Below, piece by piece: positions 43,475-52,359 of a stretch of DNA of 64,000 nt. This DNA is from Desulfatibacillum aliphaticivorans DSM 15576 (GTDB taxonomy: Bacteria; Desulfobacterota; Desulfobacteria; Desulfobacterales; Desulfatibacillaceae): assembly GCF_000429905.1 (NCBI RefSeq), contig NZ_AUCT01000003.1, forward strand, positions 248,001 to 312,000, written 5' to 3'. Under the pieces are notes generated by a model, which ran no database searches, was not told the origin of the DNA, and saw only the letters and a list, made by a program, of their open reading frames with translations. Both the position numbers and the translations under genes were made by a program. Each line of letters opens with the position of its first letter. Within the stretch, counting starts at the first letter, position 1.

Positions 43475-45295
43475 TTAGATTCCGTATCCGTCGTCGGGCA
43501 TTTCAATGGCAGCCTTGCAGGTGTTGAAGATGGCGTTCATCTTGCCGTGAGTGATGGGGATCAGGCTCTGAATGAAGAATTCAGCGGTCTTGACCTGACC
43601 TGTGTAGAAAGATTCATCCTTTTTCTTGACCTTGCCGGCCAGTTTCTCCACGGCCACGCTGGCGCGCCACAGGAGCATCCATGCCATGATCACGTCGCCC
43701 ATGACATAGAGGAAAGGCAGGGAATGGGCGAAAGCCGCTTTGAAGTCCGGGGACACGGCGGTTTTGCCGAGATGCATGGCCGTTTCGCCCAGGCGGTTAA
43801 GAGCGGCTTCCAGGTCTTCGGCCAGGCCCTTGAGTGCTTCCTGTCCCTTGGCCTTGGCGATGGTCTTGCCCACTTCGCCCATGAAAGCCATGAAGACCTT
43901 GCCTTTTTCCATGCCCAGCTTGCGGCCCAAAAGGTCCATGGACTGGATGCCGCTGGTGCCTTCGTAGATGGAGGTGATCTTGCAGTCACGGGCGTATTGC
44001 TCAGCCAGGAAGTCCTGGCAGAAACCCACGCCGCCGTAAACCTGAATGCCCTGGACGCAAACTTCGTATCCCAAGTCGGAGAGGTAGGCCTTGATAAGAG
44101 GCGTCATGAGCTCGTACAGGCCGTTGTTGAGCTTTCTTTCCTCTTCGTCCTCGGCCATGGCCGCCTTGGTGGCCAGCATGGAGGAGTACTGGAAAAAGCT
44201 GCGGAAGCCGCATACGTAGGATTTCATCCACAAGAGGTTGCGGCGGACGTCCGGGTGGTTGATGATGGCGACCGGAGGAGCGCCGTGGTTGGCCATGTCG
44301 TCGATGCTGCGGCCCTGGATCCTGTCCCTGGCGTAGTTCAAAGCGTCCAGGTAGGAGGCGGAGGCGTAAGCCAAAGCCTGGAGGCCGGTGGCCATGCGGG
44401 CGCCGTTCATCATGTTGAACATGACCTTCATGCCTTCGCGTTCCTTGCCCAGCAAAAAGCCGATGCACTTGCCCTTGGAGCCCATGGACATCTGGCAGGT
44501 GGCGCTGGCCTTGATGCCGTGCTTGTGCTCTACGCCGGTGCAAAGGATGTCGTTGCGGTCTCCCAGGGAGCCGTCGGGATTCACGAAGTACTTGGGCACG
44601 ATAAAAATAGAGATGCCCTTGGTTCCCGCGGGGTCGCCTTCAATGCGGGCCAGGACCGGATGGATGATGTTTTCGCACAGGTCGTGTTCGCCGTTGGTGA
44701 TGAAGATCTTGTTGCCCGTGAGGGAGTAGGTGCCGTCATCGTTCTTCACGGCCGTGGTGGTGAGCGCGCCAACGTCCGTGCCCGCATCGGGCTCGGTCAG
44801 CAGCATGGTGCCGCCCCATTCGCCGGTGGTGATTTTGGGAATGTACAGGTCCTTTTGCTCCTGGGTGCCGTACTTCTCGATCATGTCCGAGGTTCCGTTG
44901 CCCATGGTGGCGTAGGAATAGCAGGCCCAACTGGCTGCCATGAACATTTCAGCCGTGGCCGAGGAAATAAAGGCGGGAGCGCCCTGGCCGCCCATTTCAG
45001 GCTCCACGCCCAGGTTCTGCCATTCGCCTTCCAGCAGCAGTTCGTGGGGGCGATGAAAGCTGTCGGGCACCTTGACTTCATTATTTTCGTACCTGACGCC
45101 CTGCCTGTCGCCTTCCTGCATGGTGGGCAGGAGTTCCTTCACCGCCAAGGCCTTGGCTTCGTTCAGGATCATGTCGCAGGTCTTTTTGTTGAATTCCTTG
45201 TAAGCGTCGTACTTTTTGAGGATTTCGCCTTCGCAATCCAGTTGCTCCCACAGGACAAAGTCCAGGTCTCTTCTGTCAACCAATTGTTGAGCCAT
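43475..45295 (-). CDS. Acyl-CoA dehydrogenase (long form, DmdC/AidB-like)
   Basis: A 606-residue FAD enzyme that oxidises an acyl-CoA to its enoyl form. The N-terminal helical domain, the beta-domain segment MLLTEPDAGTDVGALTT (flavin and substrate binding), GISIFIVPKY and the catalytic Glu in ITSIYEGTSGIQSMDLLGRK are visible. A C-terminal extension of about 150 residues places it in the long acyl-CoA dehydrogenase group that includes 3-methylthiopropionyl-CoA dehydrogenase. The ATG at 45295 has GAAAGGAAG upstream. It is the last gene of the TetR-headed operon, with a 120-base gap that could hold a second promoter (TATAAT near 45357). Confidence 0.92.
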   Translation of the reverse strand: MAQQLVDRRDLDFVLWEQLDCEGEILKKYDAYKEFNKKTCDMILNEAKALAVKELLPTMQEGDRQGVRYENNEVKVPDSFHRPHELLLEGEWQNLGVEPEMGGQGAPAFISSATAEMFMAASWACYSYATMGNGTSDMIEKYGTQEQKDLYIPKITTGEWGGTMLLTEPDAGTDVGALTTTAVKNDDGTYSLTGNKIFITNGEHDLCENIIHPVLARIEGDPAGTKGISIFIVPKYFVNPDGSLGDRNDILCTGVEHKHGIKASATCQMSMGSKGKCIGFLLGKEREGMKVMFNMMNGARMATGLQALAYASASYLDALNYARDRIQGRSIDDMANHGAPPVAIINHPDVRRNLLWMKSYVCGFRSFFQYSSMLATKAAMAEDEEERKLNNGLYELMTPLIKAYLSDLGYEVCVQGIQVYGGVGFCQDFLAEQYARDCKITSIYEGTSGIQSMDLLGRKLGMEKGKVFMAFMGEVGKTIAKAKGQEALKGLAEDLEAALNRLGETAMHLGKTAVSPDFKAAFAHSLPFLYVMGDVIMAWMLLWRASVAVEKLAGKVKKKDESFYTGQVKTAEFFIQSLIPITHGKMNAIFNTCKAAIEMPDDGYGI

Positions 45296-45415
45296 TTTTA
45301 GTTACTTCCTTTCATATATGTTGGGGGGTGATCAGCAAACACTGCTCGCGTACATATTATACATATGTGTAAAATGTTTGCCGGCTTTTAACAATAGTTT
45401 TCTTAATTTTTTCTC

Positions 45416-46567
45416 CTATGCGGTTTTGACCGTAGAGGGCAGCTTGCTGGAAAGTATATCCGCCGCCTGCTCCACCATGTCTTCCACAACCTTTGCTGCA
45501 GGCTTGATTTCGTGAATCAACCCGGAAACCTGGCCTGCAAAGCCGCCCACGTGATCGTCGTGGCCGGAGCGGATGAGCCCGCCCAAAAGGGCCGAGGCCA
45601 GGAGCACCTGGAAGGGAAAGGGAAGCGCTTCCAGGCCGGAGGAGTCCCACAGTTCGTGGAACCGGGTTACATTGGCCCGGGAGGTTTTTCCCGTATACAA
45701 TTTGCTGACCCGGGTGCCTTCGTCCGTGGATTCCACAATGCGCTGCTTGCACAGGTCCATGGCGCCGCCTTCGTTGGTGGCCAAAAACCGGGTTCCAACC
45801 CAGACGCCGATGCATCCCATGGCCAGGGCGGCTGCCAGGCCGCGTCCGTCGCCCACGCCGCCTGCGGCGAGAACCGGAACGGGATAGGCAGCGTCTAAAG
45901 CTTGCGGCAGTAAGGCGAATGTGCCCACCCGTCCGGTATGTCCTCCGCCTTCGTGGCCTTGGGCCGCGATTAAATCCACCCCGGACTTGGAAACCCGGCC
46001 GGCGTTTTTGGCATTGCCCACCACGCCCAGGACTTTCATGCCCTTGGCGTGAGCTTCGTCGACCATCCACCCGGGATCTCCCAAGCCTGCTGCGAACAGG
46101 GGAACCCTTTCCTCGATGCAGATGGCAACCGCCTCTTTGGGATTCATGGTGGTGGTGTCGTTATTCACCATCAAATCCTCCAGGGCGGGAAAGCCCATTT
46201 CCTTTTCCACTTTTCGGAACCAGTCCAGATGTTCTTTCGGCAAAAATTCGATCACCTGGGCCAGGGTGAGGTTTTCCTTTCCCCCGGTCATGGTTCCTCC
46301 GGGCAAATTTTTAGGCAGCAAAAGGTCAACGCCAAAGGGTTTGCCGGTTTGCGCCTTGATCTCCCGGATAGCTTCCTGCAAGCCGTCCAAAGTGAATCCG
46401 GCGCCGCCCAGAACGCCCAGGCCTCCCGCCTCGGAAACCGCCACAACCAGTTCCACGGGCGCTCCGTTGGGTTCGCCGATCAGGGTCGGCCCCATGCCTG
46501 CGCTCAAGATGGGATAGTCGATGTTCAGCATGTCGCATAACGGCGTCCGCAGCACTCTTTTTGCCAT
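45416..46567 (-). CDS. Nitronate monooxygenase / 2-nitropropane dioxygenase-family FMN protein
   Basis: A 383-residue TIM-barrel flavoprotein. LLNIDYPILSAGMG-type start (here CDMLNIDYPILSAGMGP), AQGHEGGGHTGRVGTFALLP with the conserved His, PVLAAGGVGDGRGLAAALAM and GVWVGTRFLAT (FMN phosphate binding) mark the family. Members oxidise nitronates, but relatives inside acyl-CoA operons may act as enoyl reductases (inference). The ATG at 46567 has GGAGGTTTTATC upstream. An in-frame start at 46591 overlaps the thiolase-like gene end. Confidence 0.85.
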   Translation of the reverse strand: MAKRVLRTPLCDMLNIDYPILSAGMGPTLIGEPNGAPVELVVAVSEAGGLGVLGGAGFTLDGLQEAIREIKAQTGKPFGVDLLLPKNLPGGTMTGGKENLTLAQVIEFLPKEHLDWFRKVEKEMGFPALEDLMVNNDTTTMNPKEAVAICIEERVPLFAAGLGDPGWMVDEAHAKGMKVLGVVGNAKNAGRVSKSGVDLIAAQGHEGGGHTGRVGTFALLPQALDAAYPVPVLAAGGVGDGRGLAAALAMGCIGVWVGTRFLATNEGGAMDLCKQRIVESTDEGTRVSKLYTGKTSRANVTRFHELWDSSGLEALPFPFQVLLASALLGGLIRSGHDDHVGGFAGQVSGLIHEIKPAAKVVEDMVEQAADILSSKLPSTVKTA

Positions 46568-46587
46568 GATAAAACCTCCTTTGACGT

Positions 46588-48090
46588 TCACAGTTCAGGA
46601 ACAAACATATTGCAACCGGAGTTTGAGTCGAATCGGACCGCTCCGGCGCCCCCCACAAGTTCTTTGTTGCAGAATTGTCCAAGTAAGGCAGGCTCGACGT
46701 CCAGGACGGCCAGGGTTTTTCTCCCGTCTTCCAGAGTTCCCAACACCAGGCCTTTTTCCGGGACGCCTTCCCGGGTGTTGCGTACAATGCATCCATCCAC
46801 GACAAGCCTCCCCGCCGCCTCCTTGACAGGCTCGGGCAGGGCTGCGGACAAAATTGATTCCTGAATTGCTGAGTCGTCCCGCGACCATCCTTTGGGGGAT
46901 GGCTCGCGGCCGTAGACTCCTACGGAGTGCCGCGTGTTAAAGCCGCCGTTTGCAGCGACCATCACGTTGTCCAGCTTTCCCGTCCTGATTTGCGCCGTTG
47001 CCTCGGCTATGGCGTGCATGGAGTAGTTTCCCATAGGGCCGCCGAAAAAGGGCAGCCCGCCCGTCACGGTCAGAGGCCTGGGATCTTCCGGATCCAGGCC
47101 AAGGGCTTCCATGGCGATTTCCACCATGGAGGGAAAGCAGGAGTATAAATCAAAAGCCCGGATTTGGGAAACACCCAATCCCGCCTGGTCCAGGGCCCTT
47201 TTAATGCAATGGTCCAAGGCGGGGGAGTCGTTCAGTTTCGGGCGCTGGGTCACGTACCTGATATTGTTCAAGTCCGCGCCTCCCATAGGGTAGACCAATT
47301 GGGAGGAATTCACTCCCATCTTTTTTGCGGTTTCCTCGCTAGTCATGACCACTGCGGCCGCCATATCCACGTTCATGGCCGCGCACATCCGCCGCGTGTA
47401 CGGTTCACATGCCGCAGGATTGTCCGGTCCGGGGGTTGCTATTTCCTCGGCGGTGTACTTGCGCCTGTTCCATGCCAGGGGATTTTTTGCAGCCGCGGCT
47501 GAAAACTTTTCAAACAACCTCCCAAGGAAGGCCTGATGCTCTTTGGGCTCCCGGCCTTTGGCGGCCCTGATTGCAGTTTCGAACAAGGCGTACATGTTGA
47601 CCGGAATCATGAGTTGATGGCTGTTTTCCAGGCTGTTGGTCCCCAGGTCCGGGCTGGCGCCGTCGCCTATGATCTCCGGGTTCTCCCTGGCCGGCCAATT
47701 CAATTTTACGGCGTCCTTGTAGGATTGCCTGACCGAGTGCTGGGCCTCGGCCCCGGCCATGAGCACGGCCCGGCTCTGGCCTGAGGCTATGCGCCGGGCC
47801 GCCTGATTGACGAACCATTGGGGGACGTGCCCGCTCATGATTCCATAATGGTTGTGGGAAGGCTTAAGGCCTAAATTGGCGCTCAAAAGACCGGGGGCGT
47901 CCTTATACCCCCAACTGAGGATATTGGAAACCCAGATGCAATCCACCAATGAGGCGAGGGCCGGCGGCCCCGCGTCCGCAAGAGCGGCCCGGGCGGCGTC
48001 GGCCATCAGCCTCATGGGGTCCAGAGGCTTTTCCAATTCGGGAAATTGCGTGAGTTGAGAGATTCCCACTATCACGGGGACATGGGGCAT
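46588..48090 (-). CDS. Thiolase-fold acetyl-CoA acetyltransferase-like protein lacking the thiolase nucleophile
   Basis: A 500-residue SCP2-thiolase-like protein (MPHVPVIVGISQLTQFPELE start, DLYSCFPSMVEIAMEALGLD and NGGFNTRHSVGVYGREP further on, and a C-terminal OB-like extension). In thiolases the first active-site Cys lies in NxxCASG; here the equivalent segment reads HYGIMSG (81-87), with no Cys. The family is annotated as acetyl-CoA acetyltransferase but is unlikely to do classical Claisen chemistry through that Cys. GGAGG precedes the ATG at 48090. It lies between tetR and the FMN protein and is presumably cotranscribed. The substrate is unknown. Confidence 0.75.
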   Translation of the reverse strand: MPHVPVIVGISQLTQFPELEKPLDPMRLMADAARAALADAGPPALASLVDCIWVSNILSWGYKDAPGLLSANLGLKPSHNHYGIMSGHVPQWFVNQAARRIASGQSRAVLMAGAEAQHSVRQSYKDAVKLNWPARENPEIIGDGASPDLGTNSLENSHQLMIPVNMYALFETAIRAAKGREPKEHQAFLGRLFEKFSAAAAKNPLAWNRRKYTAEEIATPGPDNPAACEPYTRRMCAAMNVDMAAAVVMTSEETAKKMGVNSSQLVYPMGGADLNNIRYVTQRPKLNDSPALDHCIKRALDQAGLGVSQIRAFDLYSCFPSMVEIAMEALGLDPEDPRPLTVTGGLPFFGGPMGNYSMHAIAEATAQIRTGKLDNVMVAANGGFNTRHSVGVYGREPSPKGWSRDDSAIQESILSAALPEPVKEAAGRLVVDGCIVRNTREGVPEKGLVLGTLEDGRKTLAVLDVEPALLGQFCNKELVGGAGAVRFDSNSGCNMFVPEL

Positions 48091-48119
48091 CCTGACCTCC
48101 TGGAGCACGGGTCCCCGTC

Positions 48120-48785
48120 TTATCCGGCTTTCAAAGCCTTTTCGCCCGGCTCAGTATAGGCCGGCTGCCTGGACCCCGCCATGGCCCGTAATATGCCCAC
48201 CGTGGCTTTGGTGATCGAGTCCACATAGGCGTCCCGGTCCGGATTCGGATCGTTAAGATACACGGAAAGCATGTGAACGCACATTCCAAAAACCGCCTGA
48301 GCGCCCAATTTGGCGTCAAGAGGCTTAAGGCGTCCCAACCTGACCGCCGCCTCCAGATCCTGCGCCTGGTCCCGCAGATACAATTCCTGGTCCTTTTTCA
48401 CGATTTTTCGGATGGGCTGGGGCAGCTTATCGGTTTCCAAAAGCAGCCATACCCACAGGGAGCGGTGCTCCGTGGCAAAATCCACCAGCGCTGTAATGGC
48501 CTGATGAGTCCGCTCTTCCAGGGAAACGTCCGGGGGCAGGTTGCGCACCTTGCGGAAATACCGCCGCAGGGTCATGCTGCCGTTGTCCAGAACCTGGGTG
48601 AACAAGTCCGCCTTATCATTGAAGTGATGATAGAACGACCCCACCGAGGCTCCGGCCCGTTCGGTGATTTGCTTTACCGATGCGCCTTCAAAGCCATGGG
48701 CGGCGAAAAGCTCGGTGGCCGCCTCCAAAAGACTGATTCTGGTGTATTCGCCTCTGATTTGCTTTTTTCTTGATTTTCCCGCCAT
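48120..48785 (-). CDS. TetR family transcriptional regulator
   Basis: A 221-residue repressor. The N-terminal helix-turn-helix is RISLLEAATELFAAHGFEGA with SVKQITERAGASVGSFYHHF; the helical ligand domain follows. It is the first gene of a minus-strand unit (tetR, thiolase-like, FMN protein, acyl-CoA dehydrogenase), and its promoter overlaps a palindrome, so autorepression with acyl-CoA or a related ligand is likely (inference). AAGGTGG precedes the ATG. Confidence 0.92.
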   Translation of the reverse strand: MAGKSRKKQIRGEYTRISLLEAATELFAAHGFEGASVKQITERAGASVGSFYHHFNDKADLFTQVLDNGSMTLRRYFRKVRNLPPDVSLEERTHQAITALVDFATEHRSLWVWLLLETDKLPQPIRKIVKKDQELYLRDQAQDLEAAVRLGRLKPLDAKLGAQAVFGMCVHMLSVYLNDPNPDRDAYVDSITKATVGILRAMAGSRQPAYTEPGEKALKAG

Positions 48786-48802
48786 ATTCCACCTTTTAGA
48801 AT

Positions 48803-48812
48803 TAGAATTCTA
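48803..48812. promoter_or_regulatory. Palindromic operator candidate TAGAATTCTA
   Basis: A perfect 10-bp palindrome, with a second AGAAT-TCTA-ATTCT symmetry over it. It directly abuts the -10 box (48813-48818), so a bound repressor would block the transcription start of the tetR operon. Confidence 0.5.
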
Positions 48813-48841
48813 TTTATAGCTTGGGATGCGCCATTTGTCAA
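48813..48841 (-). promoter_or_regulatory. Promoter of the tetR / acyl-CoA operon
   Basis: On the minus strand TTGACA, 17 bases, TATAAA (near-consensus sigma-70). The predicted start falls in the TAGAATTCTA palindrome, about 20 bases before the ATG. Confidence 0.75.
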
Positions 48842-49063
48842 CACCCTGTTTATAAGCGTTTCTTGGACTTCAGCAACCCCATTGAATCCATGCCGCCCCT
48901 GATTCAAGAATCAGGGTTATAGTTAATTTTGTTTTGATTTATACCAATTTGCATTTCAATAATCAGCCGCGCTCCGGACCGCAGGAGCCAAAAAAGTGAT
49001 GAACGAAATGGCTTCCTGGCATTGTTGGGCGGCGGCCGAAAACTTTAACAATATTCAGGATTG

Positions 49064-49092
49064 TTGACAAATTTTGACAACTTCACTAAACT
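49064..49092 (+). promoter_or_regulatory. Promoter of the DctP-like gene
   Basis: TTGACA, a 17-base spacer and TAAACT predict a start near 49099, which rules out translation starts before it. The remaining part of 48786-49138 shows only the tetR promoter. Confidence 0.7.
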
Positions 49093-49138
49093 GAAATTGC
49101 AGTTCAAAAAATTCCAACCTGGCCTTGAAGGATACATT

Positions 49139-50179
49139 ATGCATTTTGTGAAAACCGCCGTGCTCACGGCCCTAGTGGCGGGCCTGTCTTTTCTCACTCC
49201 TTTCAATTACGCCTGTGCAGGCGATTCCCCAACGCCCCCAAAGCGCTACAAACTGGCCACCATCGCGCCCAAGGGCGTGGGATGGGCGGTGCATTACGAA
49301 AACCTGGTCCTGCCGGCTGTGCGGGAGCTGGCCGGAGACGACTTTGACGTCAAGGTCTTTTGGGGAGGGGCCATGGGAGATGACGAGGAAATCCTCAATA
49401 AAATGCGTAAAGGGTTTCTCCAGGGCGCGGGGCTGAGCGGCCAGGGGGCCACCCAGGCCTGCCCGGCCATGAGCGTGGTGGAGCTTCCCTTTTTGTTCGA
49501 AAACTATGATGAGGTGGACTACGTTAAAGAAAAAATGACCCCGATGTTTGAAGAATTGTTCCGCCAAAACGGGTTCTATCTTTTTGCCTGGTGCGACCAG
49601 GATTTTGATATCATCATCTCCAAAGGCGTTTCGTTCACCCGCCTGGAGGACTTTAAAGACGTCCGTTTTATGACCTGGTACGGCCCCTTGGAAGAAAAAC
49701 TGCTCACCAATCTGGGAGCGGACCTGGTCCCCCTGGACATCCCGGAGATCGCCCCGGCCGCCCAGGCCGGAAAATACGAAGCCGCCATCGGACCGGCCGC
49801 CTTTGTGCTTGGCGCCCAGATGCATAATGTGGTGCGCAATATCAATCCCTGCAAAATCCGCTATTCCCCTTCCGTGGATCTGCTGACCAACGCGGCGTGG
49901 GACGCTGTCCCCCAGGCCACCAAGGAAAGCTATTTTAAACAAAGGGAGGCCCTGATGAAAAAATTCAACGCCAAGGTCAGAGAGGACAACGAAAGGTCAT
50001 TGCAAGCCTTGTACACCTACGGCATGAAAAAGGATGAATTTTCGCCTTCGGAGTTAAGGCGCATCAAGGCCGCAACAAGGCATATCGGGGCTGACCTGGC
50101 GGGCAAGCTGTACTCCCAGGCCCTTTTGGACGAGTTGCTGCAGCATCTTGAGGACTACCGGGCGGCGAACGCCGAATAA
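49139..50179 (+). CDS. TRAP transporter substrate-binding protein (DctP family), orphan
   Basis: A 346-residue periplasmic binding protein. The signal peptide is MHFVKTAVLTALVAGLSFLT to about residue 24 with cleavage near ACA-GDS. YKLATIAPKGVGWAVHYENL, VFWGGAMGDDEEILNKMRKG and the late DIPEIAPAAQAGKYEAAIGP segment fit the DctP/DUF family. The ATG at 49139 has GAAGGATACATT upstream. No DctQ or DctM permease is nearby on either side, and a terminator follows, so it must serve a permease elsewhere. A carboxylate is the most likely ligand. Confidence 0.82.
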   Translation: MHFVKTAVLTALVAGLSFLTPFNYACAGDSPTPPKRYKLATIAPKGVGWAVHYENLVLPAVRELAGDDFDVKVFWGGAMGDDEEILNKMRKGFLQGAGLSGQGATQACPAMSVVELPFLFENYDEVDYVKEKMTPMFEELFRQNGFYLFAWCDQDFDIIISKGVSFTRLEDFKDVRFMTWYGPLEEKLLTNLGADLVPLDIPEIAPAAQAGKYEAAIGPAAFVLGAQMHNVVRNINPCKIRYSPSVDLLTNAAWDAVPQATKESYFKQREALMKKFNAKVREDNERSLQALYTYGMKKDEFSPSELRRIKAATRHIGADLAGKLYSQALLDELLQHLEDYRAANAE

Positions 50180-50190
50180 TAACGCCCCGT

Positions 50191-50220
50191 AAAAAAAACT
50201 GAGCGATTGCTCTTTTTTTT
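50191..50220 (+). terminator. Terminator after the DctP-like gene
   Basis: GAGC-GATT-GCTC flanked by A8 and T8 (bidirectional), 12 bases after the stop. Confidence 0.7.
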
Positions 50221-50289
50221 CATTCCTGTTATGATCCCCCCCTGACGTGTTGAAGGCCGCGCCTCAACGTTCAAGATCAGGAGACGATC

Positions 50290-50904
50290 ATGACTGCTCA
50301 TCCCCAAGCCAAAATCCTGTTAGTGGGCGGAAGCCCCCGCCCCAACGGAAACACGGACGCCCTGCTGCAGTCCGCGGCCCAGGGCGCGGAGGCCCGTGGC
50401 GTTCCCTGCACAATCGTCCATCTGCGGGATTACCAGTTCTCGCCATGCGTGGGGTGCGAGAAATGCCGCAAGGACAAGGCGTGCACCAAACTCATGGACG
50501 GCATGCAGCTTTTGTATCCCCTCATAGAGGAATGCCGGGGGATCATTCTGGCCTCGCCCACCCATCATTACAACATCACCGCCTGGATGAAGGCCTTTAT
50601 CGATCGTTTATACTGCTATTACGACTTCACCAACGACAGGCCCAGGGGCTGGTCCAGCCGCCTGGCCGGCCAGGGCCGTTGCGCCGCGGTAATGGCCGTG
50701 TGCGAGCAGGAAGATATTCGGGATATGGGCTTTACCTTGGAGGCCATGGAAATGCCGTTGCAAGCGCTTCTGGGGTGCGGGATGACGGCCCGGGTGAGCG
50801 CCTTGCTGCATTTCAGCAAGGGAGCGGTGAAAAAGGATCAACAAGCCATGGACGCGGCGTTTGAGGCGGGCAAGGCGGTCGCCAGGCAGGCTGCGTCAGG
50901 CTGA
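50290..50904 (+). CDS. NADPH-dependent FMN reductase / iron-sulfur flavoprotein
   Basis: A 204-residue flavodoxin-fold protein. LLVGGSPRPNGNTDALLQSA (flavin phosphate loop) and ASPTHHYNITAWMKAFIDR fit the flavodoxin-like NADPH-dependent FMN reductase family. CVGCEKCRKDKAC (about 53-65) could bind an iron-sulfur cluster, as in the Isf type. It would move electrons in the cytoplasm. AGGAG precedes the ATG. The neighbours downstream on the same strand are unrelated in function. Confidence 0.85.
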   Translation: MTAHPQAKILLVGGSPRPNGNTDALLQSAAQGAEARGVPCTIVHLRDYQFSPCVGCEKCRKDKACTKLMDGMQLLYPLIEECRGIILASPTHHYNITAWMKAFIDRLYCYYDFTNDRPRGWSSRLAGQGRCAAVMAVCEQEDIRDMGFTLEAMEMPLQALLGCGMTARVSALLHFSKGAVKKDQQAMDAAFEAGKAVARQAASG

Positions 50905-51002
50905 TTTATAGTGGTTTACTCATGACAACTACGAGGCGGTGCGGCGGGAGGGGCCGGCGGCCCCGGATGATCATTCTTTGACTAATCAGGAGCATTCGTT
51001 AC

Positions 51003-51713
51003 ATGAGCGTTATTTATTTAATCCGGCATGGCCAGGCTTCATTCGGGGAAGACAATTACGACAAACTGTCCGATCTGGGCGTGCGCCAATCCCAAATTGT
51101 GGCGCAGCGGCTGGCCGAGCACGGCGTGAAATTCGACTCCGTCATTACCGGGACCCTCCAACGGCAAATCCATACGGCCCAGGCCTTGTACGACGCTTAC
51201 GAGAAAAAGGGGCTGGAACTGCCTGAACGCAAAACCATGCCCGAGTTCAACGAATACCCTTCGGACGAAGTGCTGATGGGCTATCTGCCCAGGCTGGAAG
51301 CCAAGGAGCCCTCCCTGGCCGAGCATTTCGATAAGATATACACGGACCGGCGCTCCTTTCAGTTGGTTTTTGAAAAAGCCATGCAAACCTGGGCTTCGGG
51401 CCAGGATGACGTTCCGGGCATCACCCCCTGGCTGGAATTCACAGCCACGGTGAACAAGGGCCTGGACGCCATCATGGCGAGCCACGGCTCCGGAACCAAC
51501 GTGGCGGTTTTTTCCTCGGGCGGCCCCATATCCGTCGCCTTGCAGCGCACCATGCACCTTTCCCACGAAAGGACCATGGAGGTTTCGTGGCAGGTCATGA
51601 ACGCGTCCATCACCCGTTTGAAGTTCAGCGGAAACCGGATCAACCTGTACGCCTTCAACCAGTTCGGCCATTTGGAAGCGGTGAAGGATAAAACGGTGCT
51701 TACCTACCGGTAA
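51003..51713 (+). CDS. Histidine phosphatase superfamily (phosphoglycerate-mutase-like) protein
   Basis: A 236-residue protein. The LIRHGQASFGEDNYD motif supplies the catalytic His and Arg. The second catalytic His, normally in a (V)SHGG segment, is replaced here by FSSGGPIS, a known variant in part of the superfamily, so phosphatase activity is uncertain. The substrate is unknown. AGGAGCATTCGTTAC precedes the ATG. It lies 98 bases after the flavoprotein. Confidence 0.75.
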   Translation: MSVIYLIRHGQASFGEDNYDKLSDLGVRQSQIVAQRLAEHGVKFDSVITGTLQRQIHTAQALYDAYEKKGLELPERKTMPEFNEYPSDEVLMGYLPRLEAKEPSLAEHFDKIYTDRRSFQLVFEKAMQTWASGQDDVPGITPWLEFTATVNKGLDAIMASHGSGTNVAVFSSGGPISVALQRTMHLSHERTMEVSWQVMNASITRLKFSGNRINLYAFNQFGHLEAVKDKTVLTYR

Positions 51714-51791
51714 TTCCAATATTTCCACCCAAACCTTGCGCCTCAGGGATTTGTGCCACATATTATATGCAAACAAATCAGGAGGCGAATT

Positions 51792-52334
51792 ATGGCTGAC
51801 GAACATCATTACGTATTTGGAGAAACCGAGGATTTTTTGACCGGCGAGGTGTTGACCGACACCCACGACGAACGCTACCGGCAAAAAATCGCCCGCATCC
51901 TGGTGGAGGAAAAAGGTTACGCCAAGGAGGACGTCCGTCCTCGCCTGGACCTCATGGCCCAGGCCGGAGAAAACCGCCGCCAATTGATGGTGGATTTCGC
52001 CGTCAGCGTCGATGGCAAGACGGCCATGATCATCCGGTACGCCCCGGGATCCTTGATCACCCGCCACAGGCCCTGCATAGCCGCCGCCCGCCTTTTGGAG
52101 CCGTATCAGGTGCCCTTTGTCGTTGTGACAAACGGGGAGGACGCCCAGGTGTTGGATGTGAAGACCGGCAAGGTCATCTCCGAAGGCCTGGACTCCATCC
52201 CGGATAAAGCCGCCCTGGAGGAGCTTGCCAGGGACGCCGCCTTCGACCCCATCGACGACAAACGCCGGGAAATGGAATCCCGTATTATTTACACCTACGA
52301 AGCGGTGGGTGCATGCAATTGCGACATCTGCTAA
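51792..52334 (+). CDS. HsdR N-terminal-domain protein with degenerate nuclease site
   Basis: A 180-residue protein related to the N-terminal PD-(D/E)xK nuclease domain of type I restriction HsdR subunits. VDF (with the Asp) is kept, but the catalytic ExK in the usual VECKAP is replaced by MIIRYAP, so cleavage is unlikely. QVPFVVVTNGEDAQVLDVKT matches the domain's last strands. There are no helicase domain, HsdM or HsdS, so it is not a restriction system. The C-terminus is a CNCDIC tail, possibly metal-binding. GGAGGCGAATT precedes the ATG at 51792. The methyltransferase gene starts 26 bases later. Confidence 0.7.
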   Translation: MADEHHYVFGETEDFLTGEVLTDTHDERYRQKIARILVEEKGYAKEDVRPRLDLMAQAGENRRQLMVDFAVSVDGKTAMIIRYAPGSLITRHRPCIAAARLLEPYQVPFVVVTNGEDAQVLDVKTGKVISEGLDSIPDKAALEELARDAAFDPIDDKRREMESRIIYTYEAVGACNCDIC

Positions 52335-52359
52335 CCTTTACCCTCTCCCGGAATCAACA

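Noticed and set aside
43547..45301. 584-codon plus-strand open frame opposite the acyl-CoA dehydrogenase
   Set aside because: It is an antisense shadow made possible by GC-rich codon use.
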